NCBI GenBank assembly: GCA_003852805.1 | Contig: RDDY01000012.1 | Location: 1-13,172, forward strand | Direction: 5' to 3' | Origin: Chryseobacterium sp. | GTDB lineage: Bacteria; Bacteroidota; Bacteroidia; Flavobacteriales; Weeksellaceae | DNA: 13,172 bases | In this document: positions 1-9,313 of the stretch, piece by piece | Numbering within the stretch: position 1 is the first letter of the stretch | Layout: the number at the start of each line of letters is the position of its first letter | Position numbers and translations under genes: made by a program | Notes under the pieces: generated by a model | What the model was told of the DNA's origin: nothing | Databases searched by the model: none | Seen by the model: only the letters and a program-made list of their open reading frames with translations

Positions 1-1
1 T

Positions 2-73
2 TGGTACAACGAGCTCTGCGCAACCGCCGAACAATGGCAAGCGCATTACGGAGCAAATAAATTAAAAGGCTAA
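2..73 (+). CDS. 3' end of an unidentified gene (partial)
   Basis: Frame 2 is open from the window edge and ends in TAA at 71-73. It encodes the last 23 residues of a protein rich in aromatic residues (WYNELC near its start, HYGANKLKG at its end), which reads like a genuine C-terminus. The stop lies 9 bases before the MgtC-like start, which fits a shared transcript. Frames 1 and 3 are also open for roughly 20 codons here, so frame choice rests on composition and spacing only. I do not recognise the family and cannot assign a function. Confidence 0.4.
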   Translation, partial: WYNELCATAEQWQAHYGANKLKG

Positions 74-82
74 CTTAGTTCC

Positions 83-730
83 ATGGACGACCTGCTGGAA
101 ATATCCGATGTTTATAAAGTGCTCTTTGCGCTGGCAGCGGGCATGCTGTTGGGCTACGAGCGCGAGCAGAAAGACAAATCGGCGGGACTGAAAACCATCA
201 CCATTATCTGCCTGGGCTCGGCCTTGTTTTCTATGTTGGGTTATAAGATGGGAGCACCACTGGGGGAACCGACGAGGATTGCTTCTTACGTGGTCAGCGG
301 CATCGGCTTCTTGGGTGGCGGCGTTATCTTTAAAGAAGGTTTCAGCGTTCACGGCCTCACCACCGCGGGGATTATCTGGATCTCGGCGGCCATAGGCGTT
401 GCCATCGGCTTCGGGCAGTTCGGTACGGCAGGGATTTTCCTTGTGGTTTGTTTGCTTTTTCTACAGCTTACTCCCGTGCTCAGCCGTGCGCTGATGCGGC
501 GGAAACAATTGCGCATGTTGCGGATTCAACTGCCGAGGGAACACATCGCGCTGAAAGCTTTCATTTTAAGCGAGATCAACTTGTTGACACGCAACCACAG
601 CCAGCCTCATTATCTGCTGGAAAACCATGTGGTAACCATTTTCTTGGACATCCGCATTCATCCTCAAAAACTAAAAGATCTGGAACAGCTGTTATTGTCC
701 GTTCCCGAGATAGAGGGCTTCAGTTTTTAA
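83..730 (+). CDS. MgtC/SapB family inner-membrane protein
   Basis: This 215-residue protein belongs to the MgtC/SapB family of polytopic inner-membrane proteins, linked in other bacteria to magnesium homeostasis and acid or low-magnesium survival; its molecular activity is not settled. The family signatures are present: GMLLGYERE at residues 20-28, the AGLKTITIICLGSALF segment at 34-49 and RIASYVVSGIGFLGGGVIF at 65-83. About five hydrophobic segments fill residues 12-135. A soluble, probably cytoplasmic tail of about 75 residues follows, as in longer MgtC-like proteins. The ATG at 83 sits 9 bases after the preceding stop and gives the expected short N-terminus before the first membrane helix. 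It is followed by the terminator at 755-782. Family assignment is firm. Calling it mgtC in the virulence sense, or a magnesium transporter, would go beyond the sequence. Confidence 0.9.
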   Translation: MDDLLEISDVYKVLFALAAGMLLGYEREQKDKSAGLKTITIICLGSALFSMLGYKMGAPLGEPTRIASYVVSGIGFLGGGVIFKEGFSVHGLTTAGIIWISAAIGVAIGFGQFGTAGIFLVVCLLFLQLTPVLSRALMRRKQLRMLRIQLPREHIALKAFILSEINLLTRNHSQPHYLLENHVVTIFLDIRIHPQKLKDLEQLLLSVPEIEGFSF

Positions 731-754
731 TTTGCATTTGTCTTGCAAGCACAA

Positions 755-782
755 AAAAGCCTCTGAAATTTCAGAGGCTTTT
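755..782. terminator. Bidirectional intrinsic terminator between the MgtC-like gene and tig
   Basis: A perfect 28-base palindrome has arms AAAAGCCTCTGAAA and TTTCAGAGGCTTTT. The A-run on one side and T-run on the other give a GC-centred hairpin with a U-tract in both directions. It starts 25 bases after the MgtC-like stop and ends 22 bases from the end of convergent tig, so it can serve both transcripts. Confidence 0.9.
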
Positions 783-803
783 CATTGTCAATAACTCGGG
801 AGA

Positions 804-2138
804 TTAGTTCTTGATCTCTTCCAAGAACTCATCATGAGTGATGGTCTTTTCTTCTCTGCCTGCTTTTTCCAAGATGATGTCTTTGAGCTTTGCAGTTGCT
901 ACCTCAGAAGAAATCTGACGCACCTGCTCTTGGTCTTTCAGCATTTCCACGGCATATTTCTGGATCTCCTCATCGCTCAGGTGATGGATGCCGTAGATGG
1001 CCAACTGGTTACGCACCAACTGCTCGGCTTGTGCCAATACATCGGCGTAGTCTATTTCTATTCCGTTGTCGCTCATCAGTCTGCCTTCGATGATCTGATA
1101 CTTCAGCTGAGACTGCTCGTTCTCCAGAATCTGGCGCGCTTGCTCTTCTGACTGAATGTTCTGATTGCTGAACAACAACCATTTTACCAAGAAATCCGCC
1201 GGCAAAGCAACCTCTTGTTTTTCAACAATCTGCTCCAATACTTTGTTCACAAAATGTACATCGGCGTTTTGCTGGAAATACTCGTCCAATTCCTCCTTCA
1301 CTTTCGCGCGAAGTTCTTCCTCAGATTTGATTTTTCCCTCGCCGTACACCTTATCGAACATATCTTGATCCAACTCGGCCAATTTCAACGTGTAGACGTC
1401 TTTTACGGTAACTTCTACTTCGTCGTGGTGCAGATGCTCTGCCTCGTTCGCAGAGAAGCCCAATTGCTTGGCCAGCTCGGCATCGTCTTGCAGTTGTTGT
1501 TTTGTAAGCTTTACGGTGTCTCCGTTCTTCTTGCCTTTTACCAAGTCGAAGACTTCTTTGTTGTCTTTGTTGATGGTTACGTTTTTGGGAGCATGGTTGT
1601 GCTCGCCTTCGGCGTCTTCTTCCACCACTTGCTTCACCTCAAGCGCCACGTAGGCATCGTCGGTGATTTCCTCCGCCGGAATACGCTCTGCAAAACGCTT
1701 CTGCATATTCTCGATGCTTTGGTTGATCTCTTTGTCGCCCGCTTCCACTTTGAAATGAGGCGCGGTATAGCTTGCCAGATCGATGGTAAAGTCGGGCTCG
1801 TACCCTACTTCAAAATCAACCGACAGCTGATTTGCGTTGTAGTCCAGCTCCTCTACAGGAACCGGAATCGGCTGGCCTACCAGACGCAATTTGTTTTCAG
1901 TAATATAATTATTGAGAGCAGTGGAAACCTGCTTATTGATTTCTTCCATTGCCACGCCGGCCTCGTACTGTCTCTTGATCATGCTCAGCGGAGCCTTGCC
2001 TTTACGGAAACCGGGAATATTGGCGTTCTTAGCGTAGTTGTGAAGCGTCTTGTCAACTCTTTCTTTGTAATCTGACTTATCCAGCGTCACGGTGAGCAGC
2101 GCGCTTACTTCGTCGTGGTTTTTGCTCGTAACCTTCAT
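804..2138 (-). CDS. tig: Trigger factor, ribosome-associated chaperone
   Basis: Trigger factor binds the ribosome at the polypeptide exit and shields nascent chains. The 444-residue length is normal for the family. The N-terminal ribosome-docking domain carries the signature GFRKGKAP at residues 43-50, followed by the typical VGQPIPVP segment near 87-94. The central region (about 160-255) is where the FKBP-type prolyl isomerase domain lies. VFDLVKGKKNGDTVKL (196-211) recalls that fold, but canonical active-site aromatics are not evident, and it holds two His-rich patches (EHNHAP 179-184, EHLHHDE 234-240). The C-terminal part is the long helical chaperone arm. The ATG at 2138 gives the expected MKVTSKNHDEVSALL start and is preceded by an A/T-rich leader and a -7-like box. 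It is monocistronic and convergent with the MgtC-like gene. Confidence 0.95.
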   Translation of the reverse strand: MKVTSKNHDEVSALLTVTLDKSDYKERVDKTLHNYAKNANIPGFRKGKAPLSMIKRQYEAGVAMEEINKQVSTALNNYITENKLRLVGQPIPVPVEELDYNANQLSVDFEVGYEPDFTIDLASYTAPHFKVEAGDKEINQSIENMQKRFAERIPAEEITDDAYVALEVKQVVEEDAEGEHNHAPKNVTINKDNKEVFDLVKGKKNGDTVKLTKQQLQDDAELAKQLGFSANEAEHLHHDEVEVTVKDVYTLKLAELDQDMFDKVYGEGKIKSEEELRAKVKEELDEYFQQNADVHFVNKVLEQIVEKQEVALPADFLVKWLLFSNQNIQSEEQARQILENEQSQLKYQIIEGRLMSDNGIEIDYADVLAQAEQLVRNQLAIYGIHHLSDEEIQKYAVEMLKDQEQVRQISSEVATAKLKDIILEKAGREEKTITHDEFLEEIKN

Positions 2139-2158
2139 TAATAGAAATTTTTAGATTG

Positions 2159-2166
2159 CAAAAATA
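2159..2166 (-). promoter_or_regulatory. Candidate -7 promoter box for tig
   Basis: On the minus strand the sequence reads TATTTTTG, matching the Bacteroidota -7 consensus TAnnTTTG, with 20 bases between the box and the tig ATG. A clear -33 TTTG at the usual 19-21 base distance is not seen, so the assignment rests on one element and position. Confidence 0.4.
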
Positions 2167-2183
2167 GCAAAAATTTGTACATG

Positions 2184-2197
2184 CGCAGACCGCTGCG
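2184..2197 (-). terminator. Weak hairpin after the lipoprotein gene, possible terminator
   Basis: The 100 bases between the lipoprotein stop and the tig start hold a 5-bp GC stem (CGCAG / CTGCG) with a 4-base loop. On the minus strand a short T-run follows about 10 bases later, further than an ideal intrinsic terminator. It is the only candidate for ending the receptor operon before tig. Confidence 0.25.
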
Positions 2198-2238
2198 GCA
2201 TTCGCCTTAGCAATTGCTGCGTTCTCATTGCCTGCCGT

Positions 2239-2811
2239 TTATTGCCGAATCCCGAAAGTGGCTTCCGCGTCGGTTTCTCCGCCGGACCATTGACCGAACT
2301 CTCTGTACTGACCGGGCGATGTTACGACGGTGGTGGCGTCAGCCACGGCTCTTGCTCCGTGAATTAACTTCAATACGAGTTTCGCAGAGCCGCCTTGGCT
2401 CGCCTTGGTAACCATCCAAAGCGTTTTGATGCCGAGCTTTACTCCGTCTGTTCGCGTAGCTGCGGCATCATCCGTCCGCACGAGGTGAATGTCGGAATTG
2501 CTGAAACGGTAGACCAAAAAGTGCTCGTCCTTTGCAGCTATGATGTCGTTGGTGATGTTCACATTGCCGTTCATGAAAACCGTTTCCACGTCATAGGTAT
2601 GGCCGTCCGTCAGGTTAATCACCGGATCTGCGTTGCCGCCCATTGCGTAGTTGTACGTTTTGACATTGCCGCCGTCTCGGTCCTTAACCAAGAGAATAAT
2701 ATTGGTAATTTCCTCTTGGGCAAAATCATCTGCATCAAAGTCCTCGCGGTTGCACGAATTGATGAACAAAAGAACCGTTAAAATTGCTGTTAGTTTTAAA
2801 AGCTTTTTCAT
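2239..2811 (-). CDS. Putative outer-membrane lipoprotein of the TonB receptor operon
   Basis: This 190-residue protein begins with a lipoprotein signal: two lysines, a hydrophobic stretch and the lipobox-like FINSC, making Cys20 the lipidation site. The mature N-terminus is acidic (CNREDFDADD), which resembles acidic export signals known to place Bacteroidota lipoproteins on the cell surface; this is inference. The remainder looks like a beta-rich soluble domain with no motif I can name. It is the third gene of the operon, starting 9 bases after the TonB receptor stop, so a role as accessory or capture protein for the same substrate is likely. No His- or Cys-rich metal site is visible in the mature part. 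Family unknown; lipoprotein nature and operon membership are secure. Confidence 0.75.
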   Translation of the reverse strand: MKKLLKLTAILTVLLFINSCNREDFDADDFAQEEITNIILLVKDRDGGNVKTYNYAMGGNADPVINLTDGHTYDVETVFMNGNVNITNDIIAAKDEHFLVYRFSNSDIHLVRTDDAAATRTDGVKLGIKTLWMVTKASQGGSAKLVLKLIHGARAVADATTVVTSPGQYREFGQWSGGETDAEATFGIRQ

Positions 2812-2820
2812 TTGTCAAAT

Positions 2821-5193
2821 TTAAAATTGATATCTGAAACTCAAGATAAAACTGCGACCTGTTTCGTCAGAGAAATAGCGCAGACGGTTGAGGTAATCTC
2901 GGTAGGCTGTATCGAAAAGATTGTCGACTTTCAGATTAACGGATAAGTTGCGTGCAATTTCTGCTCCTGCACTTACGGTCCACAGTGCATAAGCCGACGG
3001 CGGAGTGCTCAGATCCAATGTTTTCTCCACCTCTGCACCGTTTTCAAAAATGCGCAGCGTCGGATTGAACATCGGATAGCGCGTTTGTTTGAAAAACAAT
3101 CGGTTCTCGATCCCGATGTTGAATTTATGTTTTGAACTGAACTCAACGGCATTCACCACATTCGGCGGCAGCATCAGAATCAGCGGTTGGTCATTGGTTT
3201 TGTCTTGGCCGTAAACATAGGAGAACCTGCCTTGCCATGAAAGTTCCGGGGTAAATTTTAAAGCGGCGTCTGCATCGATACCGTACATCAATGCATCGAC
3301 CTGACGATAAGACCAAATCGGGAACACGCCGCGAATGGTATTTTGAATGCCCGTCGGCACCTCGTTGATGAAATTGTTGGTCAGAAACAGATACGGATTG
3401 ACGCTCAGCTGCAGCCCGGCAAGCAGCGGCAACTGTGACGACAGCGCCAGGTTAAACTGATGACCCGTCTCGCTTTTCAGCGCCAAATTACCAATCTCGA
3501 TGATTGCCGCCGAATGATGCAGACCGTCGGAAAACAGCTCCGCAATATTGGGCGCACGGCCCACGCGCGCGTAGTTGAACTTTGCATTAAAGGCCGACGA
3601 CGCATGATATTCCACTCCTGCATTCAAGCTCATATTTTCAAACTTCAATGACGGTTTGGCCATGGTTCTGCCTTGCTCAGACAATACAAAATACTGCGGG
3701 AAGCGCTCGGCATAACGCAGCTGCCAATCGGAGTCGTCGAACCACTTTATCACCTCATCGGTCCTGTGATCAAAGCGCCCGGCGGCTTCCACATTCCAAT
3801 GCGTGTTGAAACGATATTTGAAAACCGAATAAACACCGCCCAAGTATTCATCATAGTTCGGGATCAGTCGGCGCGCCAGGGTGCCGGGATTGGAATAGTT
3901 GTTCTGATAAGTAAAGTCGACACCGCTTTCCAGCGACCACTTCCCGCGCTCCAGCAAATGATTCAGGTTAAAATTATGGGTAATCAGTTCCAAATCGAGC
4001 GACGGCAGAGCCGCTAGTTCGCCGCGTCGTACATCGAATTCTTTTCTATGGTTGAGCTGAAAACTATAAGTGGCCGAGAGTTTTCCCAAATTTGCCAGAC
4101 GACGATAACCGCTAAGCTTCACGATATGGTGAGCGACTTCTTGCCTCGGGTTGCCGATTTTATAGCTGAACGGATCCGTATAAAGCGGCTGTGAAGCGTG
4201 AATGGCGCGGTAGAAATCTTCAAGCGAACCGATGTGCGAGCCCCGGTAGATGCCGATATTCTGATGGGTGCCGCTGTAACCGGCCGCAAAACCGTGCTTC
4301 AGCTCACTCTTTTGTACAGTAAAATCGAATGACGAAAACTCTGCGCCGGTATTTGTTAAATTGTAGTCGGGCGTTTGCAAGTCGCCGGTCTTTCGGTAAC
4401 TGCCACCGGCGCGCATGGCCCAACCGTTTTGCCATGACTGCAGGATGCCGACATTGGCCGCCGCACCGCGACCGTTTGAAATCCCCGACAAAGTAACGGA
4501 GCCGATCAGGGTATCGATTTTCTTCGGCGTCTGCGGCTCCAGCACCACCACGCCGCCAACCGCTCCGGCACCAAATTTAAGCGCCGACGCACCTTTGATT
4601 ACATCTATATGATCAAAAGCCGACGGATCGACATTCGGCGCATGTTCCACGCCCCATTCCTGCTCGGCGAGTTTCACACCATTGTTCAGAACGGAAATGC
4701 GGCTGCCGTATAAACCATGAATGATCGGTTTTGAAATTTGGCCGCCCGTCTTGAGGCTCCCGACGCCGGAAACGGCCGTGAGCATTTCTCCCAAATTATC
4801 GGTTACATTGCGACGGATCACATCCTTGTCCAGAGTGCTGACTACCATTGAGCCGGCGTTTTTGCGGTGGACATTCAAGACCACCGTTTCAAGTTCTCGC
4901 ATGTGGTGTTCCATCGAGATCGTTATGCTGACGTTTCTGTTTATCGTTACTTCCTCAGAAAAGGGTTCGCATTGCGGATGGTTCGCCGTTAGGAAATAAG
5001 TCCCCTTCGGTACGGTTTTTAGGTTGAAATTGCCCTTGCTGTCCGATACGGCGGAGTATTTGCCGACATTAATCACAGTGCCCGCCAACGGCGTATTGTC
5101 ATGAAAATCGCGCACCACACCGTTTACGCTATATGATTGCGCAGTTGCCATTGCTGCCATAAACAGCAGCAACAGCTTAAAAATATTTTTCAA
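2821..5193 (-). CDS. TonB-dependent outer-membrane receptor, ZnuD-like
   Basis: This 790-residue receptor imports a substrate across the outer membrane using TonB/ExbBD energy. Residues 1-19 form a signal peptide (cleavage near ATAQ-S). Residues about 21-95 are a carboxypeptidase-like regulatory domain common in Bacteroidota receptors. LETVVLNV at 101-108 is a plausible TonB box. The plug follows, including SKPIIHGLYGSRISVLNNG near 154-172 and VIKGASALKFGAGAVGGVV at 198-216. The beta barrel ends in the aromatic-terminated strand FRYQF. The plug region and the barrel segment near residues 545-567 (RAPNIAELFSDGLHHS, then EIGN) resemble ZnuD and related zinc or haem receptors, so a metal substrate is my best guess. 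It lies between a small Cys/His protein (53 bases upstream) and a lipoprotein (9 bases downstream). The receptor class is certain; the substrate is inferred. Confidence 0.92.
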   Translation of the reverse strand: MKNIFKLLLLFMAAMATAQSYSVNGVVRDFHDNTPLAGTVINVGKYSAVSDSKGNFNLKTVPKGTYFLTANHPQCEPFSEEVTINRNVSITISMEHHMRELETVVLNVHRKNAGSMVVSTLDKDVIRRNVTDNLGEMLTAVSGVGSLKTGGQISKPIIHGLYGSRISVLNNGVKLAEQEWGVEHAPNVDPSAFDHIDVIKGASALKFGAGAVGGVVVLEPQTPKKIDTLIGSVTLSGISNGRGAAANVGILQSWQNGWAMRAGGSYRKTGDLQTPDYNLTNTGAEFSSFDFTVQKSELKHGFAAGYSGTHQNIGIYRGSHIGSLEDFYRAIHASQPLYTDPFSYKIGNPRQEVAHHIVKLSGYRRLANLGKLSATYSFQLNHRKEFDVRRGELAALPSLDLELITHNFNLNHLLERGKWSLESGVDFTYQNNYSNPGTLARRLIPNYDEYLGGVYSVFKYRFNTHWNVEAAGRFDHRTDEVIKWFDDSDWQLRYAERFPQYFVLSEQGRTMAKPSLKFENMSLNAGVEYHASSAFNAKFNYARVGRAPNIAELFSDGLHHSAAIIEIGNLALKSETGHQFNLALSSQLPLLAGLQLSVNPYLFLTNNFINEVPTGIQNTIRGVFPIWSYRQVDALMYGIDADAALKFTPELSWQGRFSYVYGQDKTNDQPLILMLPPNVVNAVEFSSKHKFNIGIENRLFFKQTRYPMFNPTLRIFENGAEVEKTLDLSTPPSAYALWTVSAGAEIARNLSVNLKVDNLFDTAYRDYLNRLRYFSDETGRSFILSFRYQF

Positions 5194-5246
5194 ATTTTAG
5201 AATTGTTAAAGTTGAACAGTTGCTGCCGAGCAGCCTTTTACATTGA

Positions 5247-5588
5247 TTAGCTGTTCAACACGGGCGGACCGCGCGGAGAGAATTGCCGGGTACCGACCTC
5301 AATTGTACACGGACGGTAAATATCCGCCGGCAACAGAGATTGACGGACTGCTTGCGGAGCGAAATCAAAAAACGGCCGAACCGAAGCAGTGAACAATTCT
5401 GAATTGAAATGGCAGACGAGACAGGAAGTATCGCCCTGCGGCTGCAGTTTGCCTTTTACAATTTCCGAAACTTGGTGATTGGCTGCTACCGAGTGGCGGT
5501 GAAAGATTCCCGAGAAAAGAGCAAAGAAATAGACAGCTACCAAGACGATAGCCACAAAATTTCTGCTTTCCCGAAGTGCTCTGTTCAT
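5247..5588 (-). CDS. Small membrane-anchored Cys/His protein, first gene of the receptor operon
   Basis: A 113-residue protein has one hydrophobic segment at about residues 11-29 (signal peptide or anchor), then FHRHS (29-33), a central CLVCH motif (Cys56, Cys59, His60) and a C-terminal SPRGPPVL. This layout of an N-terminal hydrophobic segment, His cluster, CxxCH and a C-terminal RGPP/RAPP tail resembles small proteins found beside metal-related TonB receptors and loosely the DUF2946 type; the resemblance is from memory and not tested. CxxCH also matches the covalent haem-attachment motif, but a single site in so short a protein is weak evidence for a cytochrome. It leads the operon, 53 bases before the receptor, and likely acts in the periplasm in binding or sensing the substrate. 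Confidence 0.75.
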   Translation of the reverse strand: MNRALRESRNFVAIVLVAVYFFALFSGIFHRHSVAANHQVSEIVKGKLQPQGDTSCLVCHFNSELFTASVRPFFDFAPQAVRQSLLPADIYRPCTIEVGTRQFSPRGPPVLNS

Positions 5589-5598
5589 TTTAGAACAA

Positions 5599-5606
5599 CA
5601 AAAATA
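5599..5606 (-). promoter_or_regulatory. Candidate -7 promoter box of the TonB receptor operon
   Basis: The minus strand reads TATTTTTG, a full match to TAnnTTTG, 10 bases upstream of the ATG of the first operon gene. A weak -33 partner (CTTG for TTTG) lies 22-23 bases further upstream, around 5630-5633. The predicted leader is only a few bases long. Confidence 0.45.
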
Positions 5607-5640
5607 ATAAAGTCCGGCAGATGTGACGCCAAGACAGCGG

Positions 5641-5658
5641 TTTTAGTAATCTCTAAAA
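5641..5658. promoter_or_regulatory. Inverted repeat TTTTAG-N6-CTAAAA, possible operator
   Basis: The two 6-base arms are perfect and separated by TAATCT. The repeat lies on the presumed -33 region of the pfkA promoter, about 35 bases behind the divergent receptor-operon box. It could be a repressor site, but A/T-rich arms of this length occur by chance in such intergenic DNA. Confidence 0.25.
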
Positions 5659-5672
5659 ATTAAGTAAATTTG
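5641..5672 (+). promoter_or_regulatory. Candidate promoter of pfkA-gapA
   Basis: TAAATTTG at 5665-5672 matches TAnnTTTG exactly. The run GTTTTAG ending at 5646 gives a TTTT in place of the -33 TTTG, about 20 bases upstream, which is normal spacing. The box ends 17 bases before the pfkA ATG, predicting a leader of about 10 bases. Confidence 0.55.
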
Positions 5673-5689
5673 TAAGCAATTTAAAAAGC

Positions 5690-7716
<2,027 letters not shown>

Positions 7717-7741
7717 GCTACAAACCACGCGAAATATTGAG

Positions 7742-7768
7742 GGCTGCTCGAATTGAGCGGCCTTTTTT
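7742..7768 (+). terminator. Intrinsic terminator of pfkA-gapA
   Basis: GGCTGCTC (7742-7749) pairs with GAGCGGCC (7755-7762), with one T-G wobble and a 5-base loop, followed directly by six Ts. The T-run touches the end of the convergent hemerythrin-domain gene. There is no T-run on the other side, so it serves gapA only. Confidence 0.85.
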
Positions 7769-8276
7769 ATTGCGCTGCTATGGCGTCGTAATCGTAGCCT
7801 GCCCTCGTCAGCGCGCGCTTGGCCACATCCAGAGCATAGTCTTGAAGGTTGTGCGGATGCACGGGCACGGGCGTGGTCTGCTGCAGTTGCCGGAGCAGGG
7901 ATTCGGTCTCGCTCTCGGTCAGTTCGGCGCATTTGTCGTACATGCCGCCGCGCCGCTCTTCCTTGTCGTCGTGCAAGTGAAGGACATATTTGAGCACCTT
8001 GATTAAATCCGGCGTGGGCGGCGGAACCATCAGTGAAGTGATTGCACCGTGCTCCAGCCGAAGTTCAGCTGCCAATGGCAACGGTACACCGCCGTTGGCA
8101 TACTGCGCGGCAGGGAAAAGAATTTTCTCTTCCATTTTGATATGCGTCAGAATGCCGACGCGAAACTGATGATACAAATCCATGTCGATGTTCTCGGCAT
8201 CTGCCGTTGCGACATCCAGCAATGCATCAATCCGTTCGTGGTCGGCCACGAAGAAATTTTTAATCACATTTTCCAT
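7767..8276 (-). CDS. Hemerythrin HHE-domain protein
   Basis: This 169-residue soluble protein has the spaced ligands of a four-helix hemerythrin-type non-haem di-iron site: His13 (ADHERID), His45 and Glu49 (THIKMEEKILFP), His76 (RLEHGAI) and a final helix with His100/His102 and Glu106 (LHLHDDKEE). Family members bind O2, sense oxygen or NO, or help repair or store iron; which applies here cannot be told. A tail of about 50 residues beyond the bundle contains Cys116 and a PVPVHPHN segment and has no recognisable domain. It is the last gene of the queD operon, starting 9 bases after the LuxE-like stop, so the two are surely co-transcribed. Its end abuts the gapA terminator. Confidence 0.85.
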   Translation of the reverse strand: MENVIKNFFVADHERIDALLDVATADAENIDMDLYHQFRVGILTHIKMEEKILFPAAQYANGGVPLPLAAELRLEHGAITSLMVPPPTPDLIKVLKYVLHLHDDKEERRGGMYDKCAELTESETESLLRQLQQTTPVPVHPHNLQDYALDVAKRALTRAGYDYDAIAAQ

Positions 8277-8285
8277 AGCCTAAAG

Positions 8286-9275
8286 TTACGAAACCAAAAG
8301 ACTGCAGCCGCGGATGTCCGAATGGTCGATGCGGCCCAGAACCTGAAACTTGCCGTTTTCTATTTTCCCTAAATCTTGGGTAGCGATAAATGAACAACTG
8401 TGGCGGTTGGCGAGGTCGATAATGTTGATGGCGCCGGTGCGGCCGTCATCCACATAACTGAACGGATCTTCAGTATTGCGGATAAGCACGCGCATCCACG
8501 GCGGACAGTCGTATTCGTTATTGCCGAGCGAGTAGGCTTGGGACAACAATTCGGTCATCGAGTATTCTGAAAACACCTTGTCGGTCGTGAAGCCGCTTTG
8601 CAGTATTTTCAGCAGTTCGTCTTTGGTCATCTCGGTTTTTCTACCTTTCATACCGCCGGTTTCGATGATCGTGAGGTTTTGAGTGGCCGAATTATTTAAT
8701 GGCTTGGCGGCTGAGTGACAGTAATCGAGGAAATCCAACAACGCAAAAGAAACGCCGAAGAGCAGCACTTTTTTGTCGGTGATCTTACCCAGCAATTGCC
8801 GCAACTCTGCGTGGTTGTACAGAAAATAACCGTTCTGCGGCTGCCCCGATTGCTTCATCAGATAATCTACCATATAAATCAGCGAAGAGTTCTGCCGCTC
8901 CAAATAGCCGGGAAGAAGACCGAGGAAAACAAAGTCTTCGGGCTGGCCGATAAACTGCTCAAAACTTCTGCGGATGCTTTCCTCGTAAAGTGAAAAATCT
9001 GCGATGTAATGTTTGGACAGAGTTTGGATCTGCGTGGTGCCCGAACTTTGGAAAAATTGTTCGGCGGTTGTGTTGCTGTCCAGAATTTTATGGCGTTTAA
9101 ACATCTCAATCGGCAGGAAGGGAATCTTTTCTATCGCATCAATTTTGTCGATATCGATATTTAAAAATTCGATGAACTGCCGATAGACAGGAACATTCCG
9201 GTATTGATATTGAAACGCCTCAAGACAAGCCTGAGTAAAGTCTGTTTCTGTTTTTATGTTGAAGATTTGTTGCAT
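8286..9275 (-). CDS. LuxE-type acyl-protein synthetase / acyltransferase
   Basis: The 329-residue protein resembles LuxE, the acyl-protein synthetase that activates a fatty acid as acyl-AMP, within the ANL adenylate-forming superfamily. It shows the nucleotide loop SSGTT (77-81), IETGGMKGR (204-212), the adenylate signature EYSMTE (237-242), DDGRTGAINIIDLAN (276-290) and QDLGKI (300-305), then a short end GRIDHSDIRG. The large mobile C-terminal domain of acyl-CoA synthetases is absent, as in LuxE. Related stand-alone proteins occur in many Bacteroidota without luciferase genes; their substrates are unknown to me, though in some genomes they sit near surface-polysaccharide or lipid genes. Here it follows lpxH and the GxxExxY cassette and precedes the hemerythrin gene by 9 bases. 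The ATG at 9275 lies three bases from the cassette border. Confidence 0.82.
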   Translation of the reverse strand: MQQIFNIKTETDFTQACLEAFQYQYRNVPVYRQFIEFLNIDIDKIDAIEKIPFLPIEMFKRHKILDSNTTAEQFFQSSGTTQIQTLSKHYIADFSLYEESIRRSFEQFIGQPEDFVFLGLLPGYLERQNSSLIYMVDYLMKQSGQPQNGYFLYNHAELRQLLGKITDKKVLLFGVSFALLDFLDYCHSAAKPLNNSATQNLTIIETGGMKGRKTEMTKDELLKILQSGFTTDKVFSEYSMTELLSQAYSLGNNEYDCPPWMRVLIRNTEDPFSYVDDGRTGAINIIDLANRHSCSFIATQDLGKIENGKFQVLGRIDHSDIRGCSLLVS

Positions 9276-9277
9276 GA

Positions 9278-9313
9278 TTTAAACACGGAGTTCACGGAGG
9301 TTTCACAGCGAAA
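9278..9313 (+). repeat. Left border array of the GxxExxY cassette
   Basis: After TTTAAA come three tandem degenerate units, CACGGAGTT, CACGGAGGTTT and CACAGCGAAA (9-11 bases each). The third unit contains the TGA stop of the GxxExxY gene on the minus strand. Confidence 0.65.

Noticed and set aside
1215..2075. A 286-codon open frame antisense to trigger factor
   Set aside because: It lies wholly opposite tig, which has full family signatures. Its product is low-complexity and hydrophobic, typical of reverse reading of a charged protein.
5414..5426. CLVCH in the small receptor-operon protein as a c-type cytochrome haem site
   Set aside because: There is a single CxxCH in a short protein with no axial ligand region or cytochrome fold signs and with metal-receptor neighbours; metal or redox binding is as likely.
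8286..9275. Part of a bioluminescence (lux) operon
   Set aside because: No luxA, luxB, luxC or luxD homologue is nearby, and LuxE-like proteins are widespread in non-luminous Bacteroidota.
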